Below are positions 41,023 through 49,540 of a stretch of DNA of 64,000 bases, one piece after another (within the stretch, counting starts at the first letter, position 1; the number at the start of each line of letters is the position of its first letter). Where the stretch lies: positions 1,488,001 to 1,552,000 of the forward strand of contig CAWFUR010000011.1 in assembly GCA_963819115.1 (NCBI GenBank), in the 5' to 3' direction. The position numbers and the translations under genes are program-made. Source of the DNA: JACVRW01 sp963819115 (GTDB taxonomy: Bacteria > Actinomycetota > Thermoleophilia > Solirubrobacterales > Thermoleophilaceae). The notes below the pieces were generated by a model, which did not search any database, was not told the origin of the DNA, and saw only the letters and a program-made list of their open reading frames with translations.

Positions 41023-42131
41023 GCCTCTGCCGCCGCGGAAGACACCGAACTCTGCTGCGCCCGGCGCATGAAGAGGAGCCCGATGCCGCTCAGAATCACC
41101 GCGGAGACCACGATCGGGCCCACCGCCCCGGTGCCGAAGGCCCGCGTGATCACGTATGTGAGCCCGCCGAGCGCGGCCGCCGCCGGCAGCGTCACGACCC
41201 AGGCGGCCACGATGTTCCCGGCCACCCCCCAGCGCACCGCGGACAGCCGCTTGGCCGCGCCTGAGCCGATCACCCCACCCGTGATGGTGTGGGTGGTGGA
41301 GAGCGGGAACCCCACATGGGTTGAGGCCAGGATCGTCGCCGCCCCCGCGCCCTGCGCAGCGAAGCCCTGGGCCGAGTCCATCTTGTGGATCCGGCTGCCC
41401 ATCGTCTTGATGATGCGCCAGCCGCCGACGTAGGTGCCGAGCGAGATCGCCGTGGCCGAGCAGGCCACCACCCAGTCCGGGACGTGGAAGTTGTTGCTGG
41501 CGATGTTGCCGTTCGCCACCAGCGCGAGCGTGATCACGCCCATGGTCTTCTGGGCGTCGTTGGTGCCGTGCGCCAGGGCCAGCAGCCCACCCGAGATCAC
41601 CTGTCCCCCTCGGAAGCCTCGGGTAACGCGCGCCGGGCGCAGTCCGCCGACGATGCGATAGAGGAACAGGATCGCCAGCCCTCCCACCGCGAACGCAAGC
41701 AGGGGCGCCACGAGCGCGGGGATCATCACCTTGCCGAGGATGCCCGTGTCGAAATACACGGCATCCGGCCCGCTGGCCACCAGCACGGCGCCCACGATCC
41801 CGCCGATGAGCGCGTGGGACGAGCTGGACGGCAGCCCGAAGTACCAGGTGATGAGGTTCCAGGCGATGGCCCCCACAAGCCCGGCGAATACCGCGAGGAG
41901 GGTGATGTCCGCCGGATTCACCACGTCCTTCGCCACGGTGGCGGCGACCTGGAGCGAGATGAAGGCGCCCACGAAGTTGAGCACCGACGCGTAGCCGACC
42001 GCAAGCCGGGGGGACATCGCCCGCGTGGAGATGGACGTGGCCACCACGTTGGCGGTGTCGTGAAAGCCGTTCGTGAAATCGAAGGCCAGCGCCGTGGCCA
42101 CGACGATCACGACGATGATGTCGTTCTCCAT
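41019..42131 (-). CDS. Pit-family inorganic phosphate transporter
   Basis: A 370-residue membrane protein. The two inverted-repeat signatures of PiT proteins are clear: FDFTNGFHDTANVVATSIST at the N-terminus and GGLLALAHGTNDAQKTMGVI in the second half, along with GLPSSSSHALIGG and GFPLSTTHTITGG. It carries phosphate with a cation, as metal phosphate with protons in low-affinity PitA types. It is coupled to the Pit accessory protein upstream and the small protein downstream. Confidence 0.93.
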   Translation of the reverse strand: MENDIIVVIVVATALAFDFTNGFHDTANVVATSISTRAMSPRLAVGYASVLNFVGAFISLQVAATVAKDVVNPADITLLAVFAGLVGAIAWNLITWYFGLPSSSSHALIGGIVGAVLVASGPDAVYFDTGILGKVMIPALVAPLLAFAVGGLAILFLYRIVGGLRPARVTRGFRGGQVISGGLLALAHGTNDAQKTMGVITLALVANGNIASNNFHVPDWVVACSATAISLGTYVGGWRIIKTMGSRIHKMDSAQGFAAQGAGAATILASTHVGFPLSTTHTITGGVIGSGAAKRLSAVRWGVAGNIVAAWVVTLPAAAALGGLTYVITRAFGTGAVGPIVVSAVILSGIGLLFMRRAQQSSVSSAAAEA

Positions 42132-42160
42132 CCCCTACTCCACTCGACCGGAACTCCCGC

Positions 42161-42784
42161 TCAGGAGTTCTTGATGACGATGCCCTCGAGGATGTTGGCC
42201 ACGCTCTCGGCGGCGTCGATTGCCTCCTCCAAGCGCTCGAAGATGTCCTTCCAGCGGATCACCACCATCGGATCGATGCCGTTGTCGAACAGCGACGCGA
42301 TCGCCTCGCGGACGATGCGATCGCCGTCGTTCTCCAGCCGGTTCAGCTCCACCGTGTAGTGGGAGATGTCCTTGAACCCGCGCAGCCGGGGCATCGCCTC
42401 GGCGATCTTCCGGCCGCACTGGGCGAGGACGGAGGCGAGCTCCTGGGCCTGGGCCATCGGCGCCTCGATCTTGTAGAGGCCGAGGTAGTCGGCCACCTCC
42501 TCCGTGAAGTCCACCACGTCGTCGAGCGCCGAGGCGAGGGCGTAGATGTCCTCACGGTCGATCGGGGTGACGAAGGTCTGGTTGAGACGCCGGATGATGT
42601 CGTGCGTGATCCGGTCGCCCTCCTGCTCGGCGATCAGGATCTCGCGGGCGAGATCGTTCCGCTCGGGGTAGTCGCGCAGCATCTGGTCGAGCAGCGAGGC
42701 GGCGCGCTCGATGTTTCCGCCGGCCTCCTCGAACAGGTCGAAGAACTCGCGGTCCCCCGGGCCTACGAGACTGGAGAGGCGCAC
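42161..42784 (-). CDS. Pit accessory protein, DUF47/PhoU-like
   Basis: A 207-residue all-helical protein starting at GTG 42784: FFDLFEEAGGNIERAASLLD, GDRITHDIIRRLNQTFVTPI, DVVDFTEEVADYLGLY and AESVANILEGIVIKN. DUF47 proteins resemble PhoU and nearly always accompany Pit transporters, where they limit phosphate uptake. The 29-bp gap to pit keeps both in one operon. Confidence 0.92.
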   Translation of the reverse strand: MRLSSLVGPGDREFFDLFEEAGGNIERAASLLDQMLRDYPERNDLAREILIAEQEGDRITHDIIRRLNQTFVTPIDREDIYALASALDDVVDFTEEVADYLGLYKIEAPMAQAQELASVLAQCGRKIAEAMPRLRGFKDISHYTVELNRLENDGDRIVREAIASLFDNGIDPMVVIRWKDIFERLEEAIDAAESVANILEGIVIKNS

Positions 42785-42825
42785 CTGGGCGACGCTAGCA
42801 AAGGTCCCGGCGTTTACAACTGCCC

Positions 42826-43506
42826 TCAGGAGACGTCGAAGCGGGCCTGCTCGATGCGGCGAGCGGGCACCTCGCCCGCCTCGCCGTAGAGCCCGCGGAC
42901 CGCATCCGCGCTCGCCTGGTGGTCGTAGTCCACCCGCCGGTGCTCCGCCCGGCCGTGGCCATGGAGGAGAGCGTAGGCGGCCCGGTGATCTCCGTCGCAG
43001 GGCATGCCGACGCTGCCGGGATTCAGCAGCTGGACCCCGTTCGGGCCGCTGCGCCGGAACGCGAGGTGGGTGTGCCCGAACACGACCCGGCCCGGAGATT
43101 GGCCTCCGAGCAGCTCCTCGTCGTCGGGGCCGGCAACGGGCATGAAGCTGCGGACGTCCGACACCGGTGAGCCGTGGCAGAAGAGCACGTCGTCACGGGA
43201 GAGCGTCTCGGGCAGCGCGGCCAGATCCTCCACCACCGCGGGGCCGAGGATCTCCGCGCAGCTGCGGAGCAGGGGAAGGACCTCGTCAGGGGCGTCGAAG
43301 GGCGCCGCGGTCCAGCGCTCGCCGTTGCCACGGATCCACTCCGCGTCGAGCGTGCGCAGCCGCTCGACCGTCTCCAGCGGCCAGCCGCCGGCGAACGCAT
43401 AGTCCCCTCCGAGAAGGAACCGATCCGCGCCGACACGCTCGGCGTCCTCAACGACGGCCTCCAGAGCGGGCAGGTTGCCGTGCACGTCGTAGAGCAGTGC
43501 GAGCAC
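42826..43506 (-). CDS. Calcineurin-like metallophosphoesterase
   Basis: A 226-residue protein beginning MLALLYDVHGNLPALEAVVE. The two-metal motifs DVHGN, LGGDYAF, IRGNGE, FCHGSP and GHTHLAF are in order, so the site is complete. It is the YfcE/MJ0936 kind, which cleaves phosphodiesters or small phosphate esters. The substrate is not known. It lies 42 bp upstream of the pit operon on the same strand; a phosphate-related role is possible but unproved. Confidence 0.88.
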   Translation of the reverse strand: MLALLYDVHGNLPALEAVVEDAERVGADRFLLGGDYAFAGGWPLETVERLRTLDAEWIRGNGERWTAAPFDAPDEVLPLLRSCAEILGPAVVEDLAALPETLSRDDVLFCHGSPVSDVRSFMPVAGPDDEELLGGQSPGRVVFGHTHLAFRRSGPNGVQLLNPGSVGMPCDGDHRAAYALLHGHGRAEHRRVDYDHQASADAVRGLYGEAGEVPARRIEQARFDVS

Positions 43507-43621
43507 CGGGCCAGGCTACTCCGCGAACCCCGGGGCCCATTGTGCGAGTCGTTGCATTCACGTTTGACACGTGGCTGACGCGGAACGCTTCGAAGGACGG
43601 ATTCGACCGAGGGAGTGATTC

Positions 43622-43780
43622 ATGTCCGGCAAGACCGACCGCGCGACGGATCGCAGGGAGGGCAGGACCACCGAGCCACTGCCGCCCTGGCGGAACACCA
43701 GGCCTCGCGGCAACCCGGAGCGGGACGAGCGCGACGTGGCCCGCGGCCTCGAGCGTTTTCAGATGGTGCTGGGACGCTGA
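43622..43780 (+). CDS. Small conserved hypothetical protein, 52 residues
   Basis: ATG 43622 is preceded by GAGGGAG at a good distance. The protein reads MSGKTDRATDRREG, then PLPPWRNTRPRGNPERDERD and ends ARGLERFQMVLGR. It is charged, likely disordered at first and helical at the end. The RGNPxxDExxVxxGxExxxxVLGR pattern recurs in small actinobacterial hypothetical proteins. Function is unknown. Confidence 0.65.
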   Translation: MSGKTDRATDRREGRTTEPLPPWRNTRPRGNPERDERDVARGLERFQMVLGR

Positions 43781-43781
43781 C

Positions 43782-43988
43782 CTAGGAGGCGTAGTCCTCG
43801 CTGCCCATCACGTGCAGCGAGACGTAGGGCTCGTCCCCCACCACCCAGGTGTCATGGCCGGGGAATGCTGGAAGAAGCCGTCCGGGGCATGGTCCGCCCA
43901 AGCGTCATCGGACCCAGCGGTAGACCTCGAAGCGGCCCTTCTCGAAGGCGCGGGTCTCCGCGGGCGCGCTGAAGTTTATGAGCGTCGG
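43782..43988 (-). pseudogene. Cupin protein remnant with its middle deleted
   Basis: On the minus strand LINFSAPAETRAFEKGRFEV (the usual start of a family of small cupins) ends quickly at a stop. In another frame follows PGHDTWVVGDEPYVSLHVMG and SEDYAS-stop, the usual cupin end. The central beta-barrel with the metal His residues is absent. The gene is dead. Confidence 0.55.
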
Positions 43989-43995
43989 TCCAGGA

Positions 43996-44178
43996 TCACG
44001 CGGAGTCTGCGACCAAGACCGTCACCCTGCGTCCGTCGCCCAGGAGGAGCTCCACCCGCCCCTCGCCCCTGCGGGTGGAGTCGAACCGGCCGAGCTCGAC
44101 CCGCGACTTCTCGACCAGCTTCAGAAGCTCCGCGGTGGAGAGCCACTGCCCCTCGGTCAATTGGCCGATGTCAGTCAT
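43996..44178 (-). CDS. Small hypothetical protein, 60 residues
   Basis: It reads MTDIGQLTEGQWLSTAELLK, then VELGRFDSTRRGEGRVELLL and ends VTVLVADSA. The helix-then-beta-hairpin layout is plausible for a folded small domain. No clear ribosome-binding site is seen. It lies directly upstream of the cupin remnant on the same strand. Confidence 0.5.
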   Translation of the reverse strand: MTDIGQLTEGQWLSTAELLKLVEKSRVELGRFDSTRRGEGRVELLLGDGRRVTVLVADSA

Positions 44179-44344
44179 CGCGCCGGATGGTGACGGAAAT
44201 CCATGAGCGTTGACGTCCGCGTGCCACGCATCGGCACCTGCCCGGCCAACGCGGGCTGGTTGTCATCGGCACGAGCGTCACCTACCCGCTGTGCGTGGAA
44301 ACGCCAACCGACCTGTGAGGCGGACCGGCGGGGCCTTCCTGCGA

Positions 44345-44417
44345 TGGGCCGTACTGGGCTCGAACCAGTGACCTCCGGCTTGTCGAGCCGGCGCTCTCCC
44401 AGCTGAGCTAACGGCCC
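44345..44417 (-). tRNA. tRNA-Val(GAC)
   Basis: All four arms pair: acceptor GGGCCGT/ACGGCCC, D arm GCTC...GAGC, anticodon stem CCGGC/GCCGG with loop TCGACAA (anticodon GAC), and T arm ACTGG/CCAGT with loop TTCGAGC. The discriminator is A. CCA is not encoded. It lies 6 bp after the end of the epimerase gene on the same strand. Confidence 0.95.
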
Positions 44418-44423
44418 GGGAGA

Positions 44424-45422
44424 CTAGGCGGCGACTGTAGCACCGGCGGGCGGGGCCTCGGCCGGCTCCGCGGGCGGCATCTTGCCGTGGGTTCTCATGG
44501 TGATCTCGAAGGTCTCCCGGCTCGAGTGCGCGGGGGTCCAGCCGAGCGTCCGCTTGAGCTTCTCGTTGGACACGATCCAGGGGTGGATGGCGAAGTCCAC
44601 CTGTCCCGGAGGCGCCTCCGAGGCCCGCAGGGTCCACATCACGCGAGCCAGGGCGCGATACACCTTCAGCGGCAGCTTGCGCACCGGCGAGCCGATCAGC
44701 TCGCCGCACTCCCTCATGGTCATGAGGCCGTCACCGGCGACGTTGTAGGCGCCACCGTGCCGTCCCAGCAGCAGGCCGGTCACCGCCTCCACCACATCGT
44801 CCTCGTGGACGAACTGGATCTGCTGGTCGAGGCGCCCGACGTCGGCGGTGAAGGGCGTCTTGGTCCAGAGCCGCACCAGGTAGTTGTCCACGTTCGGGCC
44901 GAAGACGATGCACGGCCGCACGATCGTCATGAGCCGGTCGGGGTGCTGGGCCGCCCAGAGCTGGCAGATGCGGTCCGACTCCGTCTTGTCGCGCGCGTAC
45001 GAGAAGCCGGCCACGCCGCGGACCGGGTCATCCTCGGTGAGGGGCACTGGATTGTCCGCGAAGGCCCCGTAGGCCACGGCCGAGGTGGTGACGAGGACCT
45101 GCCCGACCCCCGTGGCCGCCGCGGCCTCGAGGACGTTGTGCGTGCCGGTCACGTCCACCGCGTACATGAAGTGCTCGTCGTGGGACGGGTTGAGGATGAA
45201 GGCGAGGTGCACGAGCACGTCCGGCTTCGCCCGCTCCATCACGCTCCGCACCGCGGCCCTGTCGCGCACGTCCACGCGCTCGAACTCCGTCTTGGGCACA
45301 TACCCGCCCTTCGGGGGCGCCACGTCGCAGATCACGATCCGCTCGGTGTCCTCCCGCCTGGAGAGGCGATTTACGAGCCTGGTGCCGATGTAACCGGATC
45401 CGCCGGTGATCAGATAGCGCAT
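44424..45422 (-). CDS. NAD-dependent epimerase/dehydratase (extended SDR)
   Basis: A 332-residue protein starting MRYLITGGSGYIGTRLVNRL. The nucleotide loop TGGSGYIG, the VHLAFILNP segment, the serine of VLVTTSAVAYG and the YARDK pair (Tyr and Lys) form a complete short-chain dehydrogenase active site. It probably acts on a nucleotide sugar or sterol-like substrate; the C-terminal PPAEPAEAPPAGAT tail is an Ala/Pro extension. It is followed by tRNA-Val and diverges from the kinase at 45582. Confidence 0.87.
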   Translation of the reverse strand: MRYLITGGSGYIGTRLVNRLSRREDTERIVICDVAPPKGGYVPKTEFERVDVRDRAAVRSVMERAKPDVLVHLAFILNPSHDEHFMYAVDVTGTHNVLEAAAATGVGQVLVTTSAVAYGAFADNPVPLTEDDPVRGVAGFSYARDKTESDRICQLWAAQHPDRLMTIVRPCIVFGPNVDNYLVRLWTKTPFTADVGRLDQQIQFVHEDDVVEAVTGLLLGRHGGAYNVAGDGLMTMRECGELIGSPVRKLPLKVYRALARVMWTLRASEAPPGQVDFAIHPWIVSNEKLKRTLGWTPAHSSRETFEITMRTHGKMPPAEPAEAPPAGATVAA

Positions 45423-45540
45423 GAGAGGACCCTCCGTCCGCGTAGAGGCCCGCATGCTAAACCCCGGCGGCCCTCGGTCCGATCTGTACGCCAGGAAGAC
45501 CGACGGACCGCGGCGGGTAAGGCCACGGTGGTACGTCTTC

Positions 45541-45577
45541 AGGAACGACTGGGGCTCCTCGGGGGGCCCCAGTTCCT
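45541..45577 (+). promoter_or_regulatory. Strong hairpin just before the start of the kinase gene
   Basis: AGGAA pairs with TTCCT and CTGGGG with CCCCAG across a G-rich loop, giving a stem that ends 4 bases before ATG 45582. As the flanking genes diverge, it cannot be an ordinary terminator of either. It may hide the translation start of the downstream gene or attenuate its transcript. Confidence 0.4.
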
Positions 45578-45581
45578 GTTC

Positions 45582-46505
45582 ATGGCGTCGATGCGCCGCC
45601 GCAGGCGGGATGATCCGGCCGTGCCCGCCCCCGACCTCACCGAGCGCGCCACCCGGGCCGCCGCCGAGGTGGCGGAGGAGGCCGGACTGCGCTTCGGCCG
45701 CCCGCTGATCGTGCACGACCGGAGCAATCTGATCGTGCACCTCTCCCCCACGCCCGTCGTGGCCCGGGTGGCCACCACCACCGGCCTGGTGCGCCGTGGC
45801 GACGCCTGGCTCGCCCGCGAAGTGGCGGTGGCCGGCCACCTGGCCCGGTCCGGGGCGCCGGTGGTGGCCCCGAGCAGGGAACTGCCGGCCGGGCCGCACC
45901 TGCGCGACGGCCTCGCGCTCTCCTTCTGGGAGTACGCCGACGAGCTTGCGGCGCCGGTGGACGCCAAACGCGCCGGGGCCGGCCTGCGCGTGTGCCACGA
46001 GGCCCTCATGACGCTGCCCGGCGACCTCTTGCCTCCAATGGCGGTCCTGGGCGAGGCCCGGGCGATCGTGGAGCGCCTCGCCCGGGACGGCACGCTCGGC
46101 GAGAGCGACGCCGCCGCACTCCGGAGCGCGGGCGCCGACCTGACCGTTCGCCTCGACGAGGCCGAGCCCGCGATGCAGCCGGTGCACGGCGACGCGCACC
46201 TCGGGAACGTGATCAACACGGCGGCGGGCCCGCTGTGGAACGACTGGGAGGACACGTTCGCCGGGCCGCGCGAGTGGGACCTGGCCTGCCTCGAGGCCTC
46301 GGCCCGGATATTCGGCGGCGATCGCGCCGCCGTGGCCGACGCGCGATCCGGCCACGGTGAGGAGCCCGACCCCGAGATGCTCGACCTGCTGGTCGAGGCC
46401 CGCCGCTTCCAGGGCACCGTGTGGACGGTGCTCTCCGCCCGCGGCCGGCCCGAGCTGCGACGGCGCGCAGCCGAACTGCTGGCGCGCTTTCCCCGCGGCT
46501 CCTAG
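45582..46505 (+). CDS. Aminoglycoside phosphotransferase-family kinase
   Basis: About 307 residues from ATG 45582 (ATG 45591 and GTG 45621 also possible). The kinase-like lysine region is VVARVATTTGLVRRGDAW, and the catalytic loop is VHGDAHLGNVI, with the metal Asp in LWNDWEDTFAGPREWDLA. These are the APH-type motifs. The family includes antibiotic kinases, choline and homoserine kinases; no feature points to a particular substrate. The end overlaps acs by 4 bp in opposite orientation. Confidence 0.84.
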   Translation: MASMRRRRRDDPAVPAPDLTERATRAAAEVAEEAGLRFGRPLIVHDRSNLIVHLSPTPVVARVATTTGLVRRGDAWLAREVAVAGHLARSGAPVVAPSRELPAGPHLRDGLALSFWEYADELAAPVDAKRAGAGLRVCHEALMTLPGDLLPPMAVLGEARAIVERLARDGTLGESDAAALRSAGADLTVRLDEAEPAMQPVHGDAHLGNVINTAAGPLWNDWEDTFAGPREWDLACLEASARIFGGDRAAVADARSGHGEEPDPEMLDLLVEARRFQGTVWTVLSARGRPELRRRAAELLARFPRGS

Positions 46506-48487
46506 CTCTCGTTGTCGGCGAACTTCGACGCCAGGTCCTGCATCACCCCGGGCTCGCGGAGCGTGGTGACGTCACCCAGCTCGCGACCCTCCGCGATGTC
46601 TCGCAGCAGCCGGCGCATGATCTTCCCCGACCGTGTCTTGGGCACATCGGCCGTCCAGATGATGTGCTTCGGGCGGGCGAGCTTCCCGATCCGCTGGGCC
46701 ACCTTGTCGCGGATCTCCTGCTCGAGCGCCTCGTCGCCCTCCTCGCGGTCGCCCTCCAGGATCACGAACGCCGTGATGGCCTGGCCGGTGTCCTCGTCCT
46801 GCTGGCCGATCACCGCCGCCTCCGCCACCTTGGGGTGCGCGACGATCGCCGATTCCACCTCGGCCGTGGAGAGCCGGTGGCCGGATACGTTCACCACGTC
46901 GTCCACACGGCCGACGACCCACACGTATCCGTCCTCGTCCTTGCGCGCCGCGTCGCCAACGAAGTAGACGTTGTCGCCGAACTTCGAGAAGTACGTCTCC
47001 TTGAAGCGCTCCGGATCTCGGTGGAGCGTCCGGAGCATCGAGGGCCACGGCTTCGTGATCGCCAGCAGCCCCTGCTCTCCGTCCGGCACCTCGTTGCCGT
47101 CGTTGTCCAGCACCACGACCTCGATGCCGGGCAGTGGCTTCGTGGCCGAGCCGGGCTTCGCGGGCGTGATCCCGGGCAACGGCGAGATCATGATCCCGCC
47201 GGTCTCGGTCTGCCACCAGGTGTCCACCACCGGGCAGCGCTCGCCGCCGATCACCTTCCAGTACCAGAGCCACGCCTTCGGGTTGATGGGCTCGCCCACC
47301 GTGCCCAGCAGCCGCAGCTTCGACAGGTCGTGCTTGTTCGGCTGCTCCACGCCCCACTTCATGCACGCGCGGATGGCGGTCGGCGCAGTGTAGAAGACGG
47401 TCACCCCGTAGCGCTCGCAGAGATCCCACCAGATGTCCTTGGCCGGATAATCGGGCGCGCCCTCGTACATCACCGAGGTCACGCCGTTCATGAGCGGCCC
47501 GTACACGATGTAGGAGTGGCCCGTGACCCAGCCGACGTCGGCTGAGCACCAGAACACGTCCTCCTCCGGACGCAGGTCGAACACGTTCTTCGTGGTCCAC
47601 GCCACGTGGCTCAGGTATCCGCCGGTCGAATGCTGAATTCCCTTGGGCGAGGCCGTGGAGCCCGAGGTGTAGAGCACGAACAGCGGGTTCTCGGCGTCGA
47701 GCGGCTCGGCCGGGCAGTCCTCCGAGGCCGCCTCCACGGCCTCGTCGTAGAAGAAGTCGCGGCCGTCCTCCATGTCCACGTCGACCCCGGTGTGGCGGAC
47801 GACGATCACCGTCTTGATCGACGGCACCTCACCCAGGAACTCGTCCACGGCCGGCTTGATCTCGGCCACCTTGCCCTTGCGCCGGGCGGCGTCGACGGTG
47901 ATCAGCGCCTTCGCCTCGGAGAACTCCATGCGCTCCTTCACCGACTCGGGTGAGAAGCCGCCGAACACCACGTTGTGGGCCGCTCCGACCCGCGCGCAGG
48001 CGAGCATCGCCACGGCCACCTCGGGGATCATCGGGAGGAAGATCCCCACCACGTCGCCCTGGCCCACGCCGCGTTCCTTGAGGACGTTGGCAAGCCGCTT
48101 GGTGTCGCGCAGGAGGTCCGCGTAGGTCACGTCGCGCTCCTCGCCCTCCTCCCCGCGCCAGTGGTAGGCCACGCGGTCGCCGCGGCCGGCCTCCACGTGG
48201 CGGTCGAGGCAGTTGTGGGAGGCGTTCAGCTTCCCGCCCGTGAACCACTTGTAGAAGGGGGCCTCCGAGTCGTCGAGCACCTTGTCCCAGGGCTCGAACC
48301 AGTCGAGCTCGGAGGCCTGCTTGGCCCACCAGGACTCGGGATCGCTCGCGGCCTCCTCGTATACGGAGTCGTCGGAGATCAGGGCGTCCTTCGCGAACTC
48401 CTCGGGCGGGTCGAACCTCTCGCGGTCGAGCAGCTCGCCGAGCTCGCGCTCGATCTGATCCCCGGAAGCCTTGGTGGTGCTTGACAT
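46502..48487 (-). CDS. acs: Acetyl-CoA synthetase
   Basis: A 661-residue AMP-forming ligase that makes acetyl-CoA from acetate, ATP and CoA. Motifs are clear: the P-loop-like LYTSGSTASPKGIQHSTGGY, WWQTETGG for adenylate binding, and the C-terminal PKTRSGKIMRRLLR, whose Lys is the acetylation switch of this family. The Trp of the acetate pocket lies in DTWWQTETGG. An acetate permease (49541) lies close by on the same strand, so the cell can take up and activate acetate. Confidence 0.95.
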   Translation of the reverse strand: MSSTTKASGDQIERELGELLDRERFDPPEEFAKDALISDDSVYEEAASDPESWWAKQASELDWFEPWDKVLDDSEAPFYKWFTGGKLNASHNCLDRHVEAGRGDRVAYHWRGEEGEERDVTYADLLRDTKRLANVLKERGVGQGDVVGIFLPMIPEVAVAMLACARVGAAHNVVFGGFSPESVKERMEFSEAKALITVDAARRKGKVAEIKPAVDEFLGEVPSIKTVIVVRHTGVDVDMEDGRDFFYDEAVEAASEDCPAEPLDAENPLFVLYTSGSTASPKGIQHSTGGYLSHVAWTTKNVFDLRPEEDVFWCSADVGWVTGHSYIVYGPLMNGVTSVMYEGAPDYPAKDIWWDLCERYGVTVFYTAPTAIRACMKWGVEQPNKHDLSKLRLLGTVGEPINPKAWLWYWKVIGGERCPVVDTWWQTETGGIMISPLPGITPAKPGSATKPLPGIEVVVLDNDGNEVPDGEQGLLAITKPWPSMLRTLHRDPERFKETYFSKFGDNVYFVGDAARKDEDGYVWVVGRVDDVVNVSGHRLSTAEVESAIVAHPKVAEAAVIGQQDEDTGQAITAFVILEGDREEGDEALEQEIRDKVAQRIGKLARPKHIIWTADVPKTRSGKIMRRLLRDIAEGRELGDVTTLREPGVMQDLASKFADNES

Positions 48488-48598
48488 CTACCCCTCCTGA
48501 TCGACTCTCCCCTCAGGTTCTACCCGAACCGGGTCAGGCGACACTCCGGGAGCGGGCGAGAACGGCGCTCCGGCCGCTGCGGGGCGTACGTTGCGGGC

Positions 48599-49015
48599 AT
48601 GTCCGCCACACCCCGCCCAGCGTCCGTGTCCGAGCCGGGGTTCCGGAACATGGGGAACGAGCTGCGCATGATCCTGACGGCGGAGACGCACGCGCACGCG
48701 ATGCTGCGGAGCCGCCTGACCGGGCTGTTCGTGGCCACACTCCTCCTCGACGTCGTGGGCACGGTGCTGATGTTCCTGTTCGAGCACGACGACGCGGCCT
48801 CCGGGTTCACCACCGTCGGCGGCGCCCTCTTCTGGGTCTCGGCCCAGCTCACGACGGTGAGCTCGCAGATGCCGAACCCGGTGACCACCGGCGGGCGGAT
48901 CGTGGACATCGTGCTCGAGGTGTGGGCCATCTCGGTGGTGGCCACCCTCGCCGCCTCGCTGGCCGCGTTCTTCCGGGCCCGGCACGTGGAGGCCGGGCCC
49001 GGCGCGGGTGCCTAG
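48599..49015 (+). CDS. Two-helix ion-channel-like protein with an altered filter
   Basis: A 138-residue protein from ATG 48599. A first helix (RLTGLFVATLLLDVVGTVLMFL), a re-entrant-like segment ALFWVSAQLTTVSSQMPNP and a second helix (VLEVWAISVVATLAASLAAFF) give the TM-pore-TM layout of K+ channels. The selectivity filter TVGYG is replaced by TVSSQ. The protein may form a pore of different selectivity or be non-conducting. It diverges from acs. Confidence 0.65.
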   Translation: MSATPRPASVSEPGFRNMGNELRMILTAETHAHAMLRSRLTGLFVATLLLDVVGTVLMFLFEHDDAASGFTTVGGALFWVSAQLTTVSSQMPNPVTTGGRIVDIVLEVWAISVVATLAASLAAFFRARHVEAGPGAGA

Positions 49016-49452
49016 CTTGGCGAGGGTTCCCGGGTCGCCACCTCGCGGAGGGAACCGAGCGCGTCGTCCAGCAGGCGCCGGTAGTACCGCTTCCCGATGA
49101 CCGTGTCCATGGCCCGGTAGCGGGCGGAGACGGGGTCCATGCCGATCTCCGCGTCGGCGAACGTGCCCTCCCGAGCCTCGGTGAGGAGCCAGTGCGTGTA
49201 GTAGCCGCTGCTGAGGCAGCGCAGCCGGATCTCGTGCAGATCCTCCAGGTCCTCGATCACGAACGTGGTCTCCGACGCGCTGCCGAGCATGCGGCTCGTC
49301 TGCTGGAAGTGCGCTCCGGTGGTGACCTCCGCCAGGCCGGTGACCTCCACGACGTTCGACGCCCACTCCGGGAAGCGGCGCGGATCGCCGACGAGCGACC
49401 AGACCACCTCGAGTGGTGCGTCGATCAGGGCCTGCTGGCGCCACGCGGCCAT
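49012..49452 (-). CDS. SRPBCC-family (polyketide cyclase / START-like) protein
   Basis: A 146-residue protein starting MAAWRQQALIDAPLEVVWSL at ATG 49452. APLEVVWSLVGDPRRFPEWA is the first helix region of the helix-grip fold and LLDDALGSLREVA the last helix. Such proteins bind hydrophobic ligands or modify polyketides. Its end overlaps the channel-like gene by 4 bp. Confidence 0.82.
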   Translation of the reverse strand: MAAWRQQALIDAPLEVVWSLVGDPRRFPEWASNVVEVTGLAEVTTGAHFQQTSRMLGSASETTFVIEDLEDLHEIRLRCLSSGYYTHWLLTEAREGTFADAEIGMDPVSARYRAMDTVIGKRYYRRLLDDALGSLREVATREPSPS

Positions 49453-49540
49453 CGGCCCATTATCCGCCGCGGACCGCACCCCGTCCACCTCCCCCGGAGT
49501 CGGGGCCCGCCGCTCGGCGAGCCCCGAACCGGGAGGGCGG

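Noticed and set aside
44203..44406. Open frame ending RTGLEPVTSGLSSRRSPS on the plus strand
   Set aside because: It is the known false translation of the antisense of a tRNA (here tRNA-Val) and has no relatives of its own.
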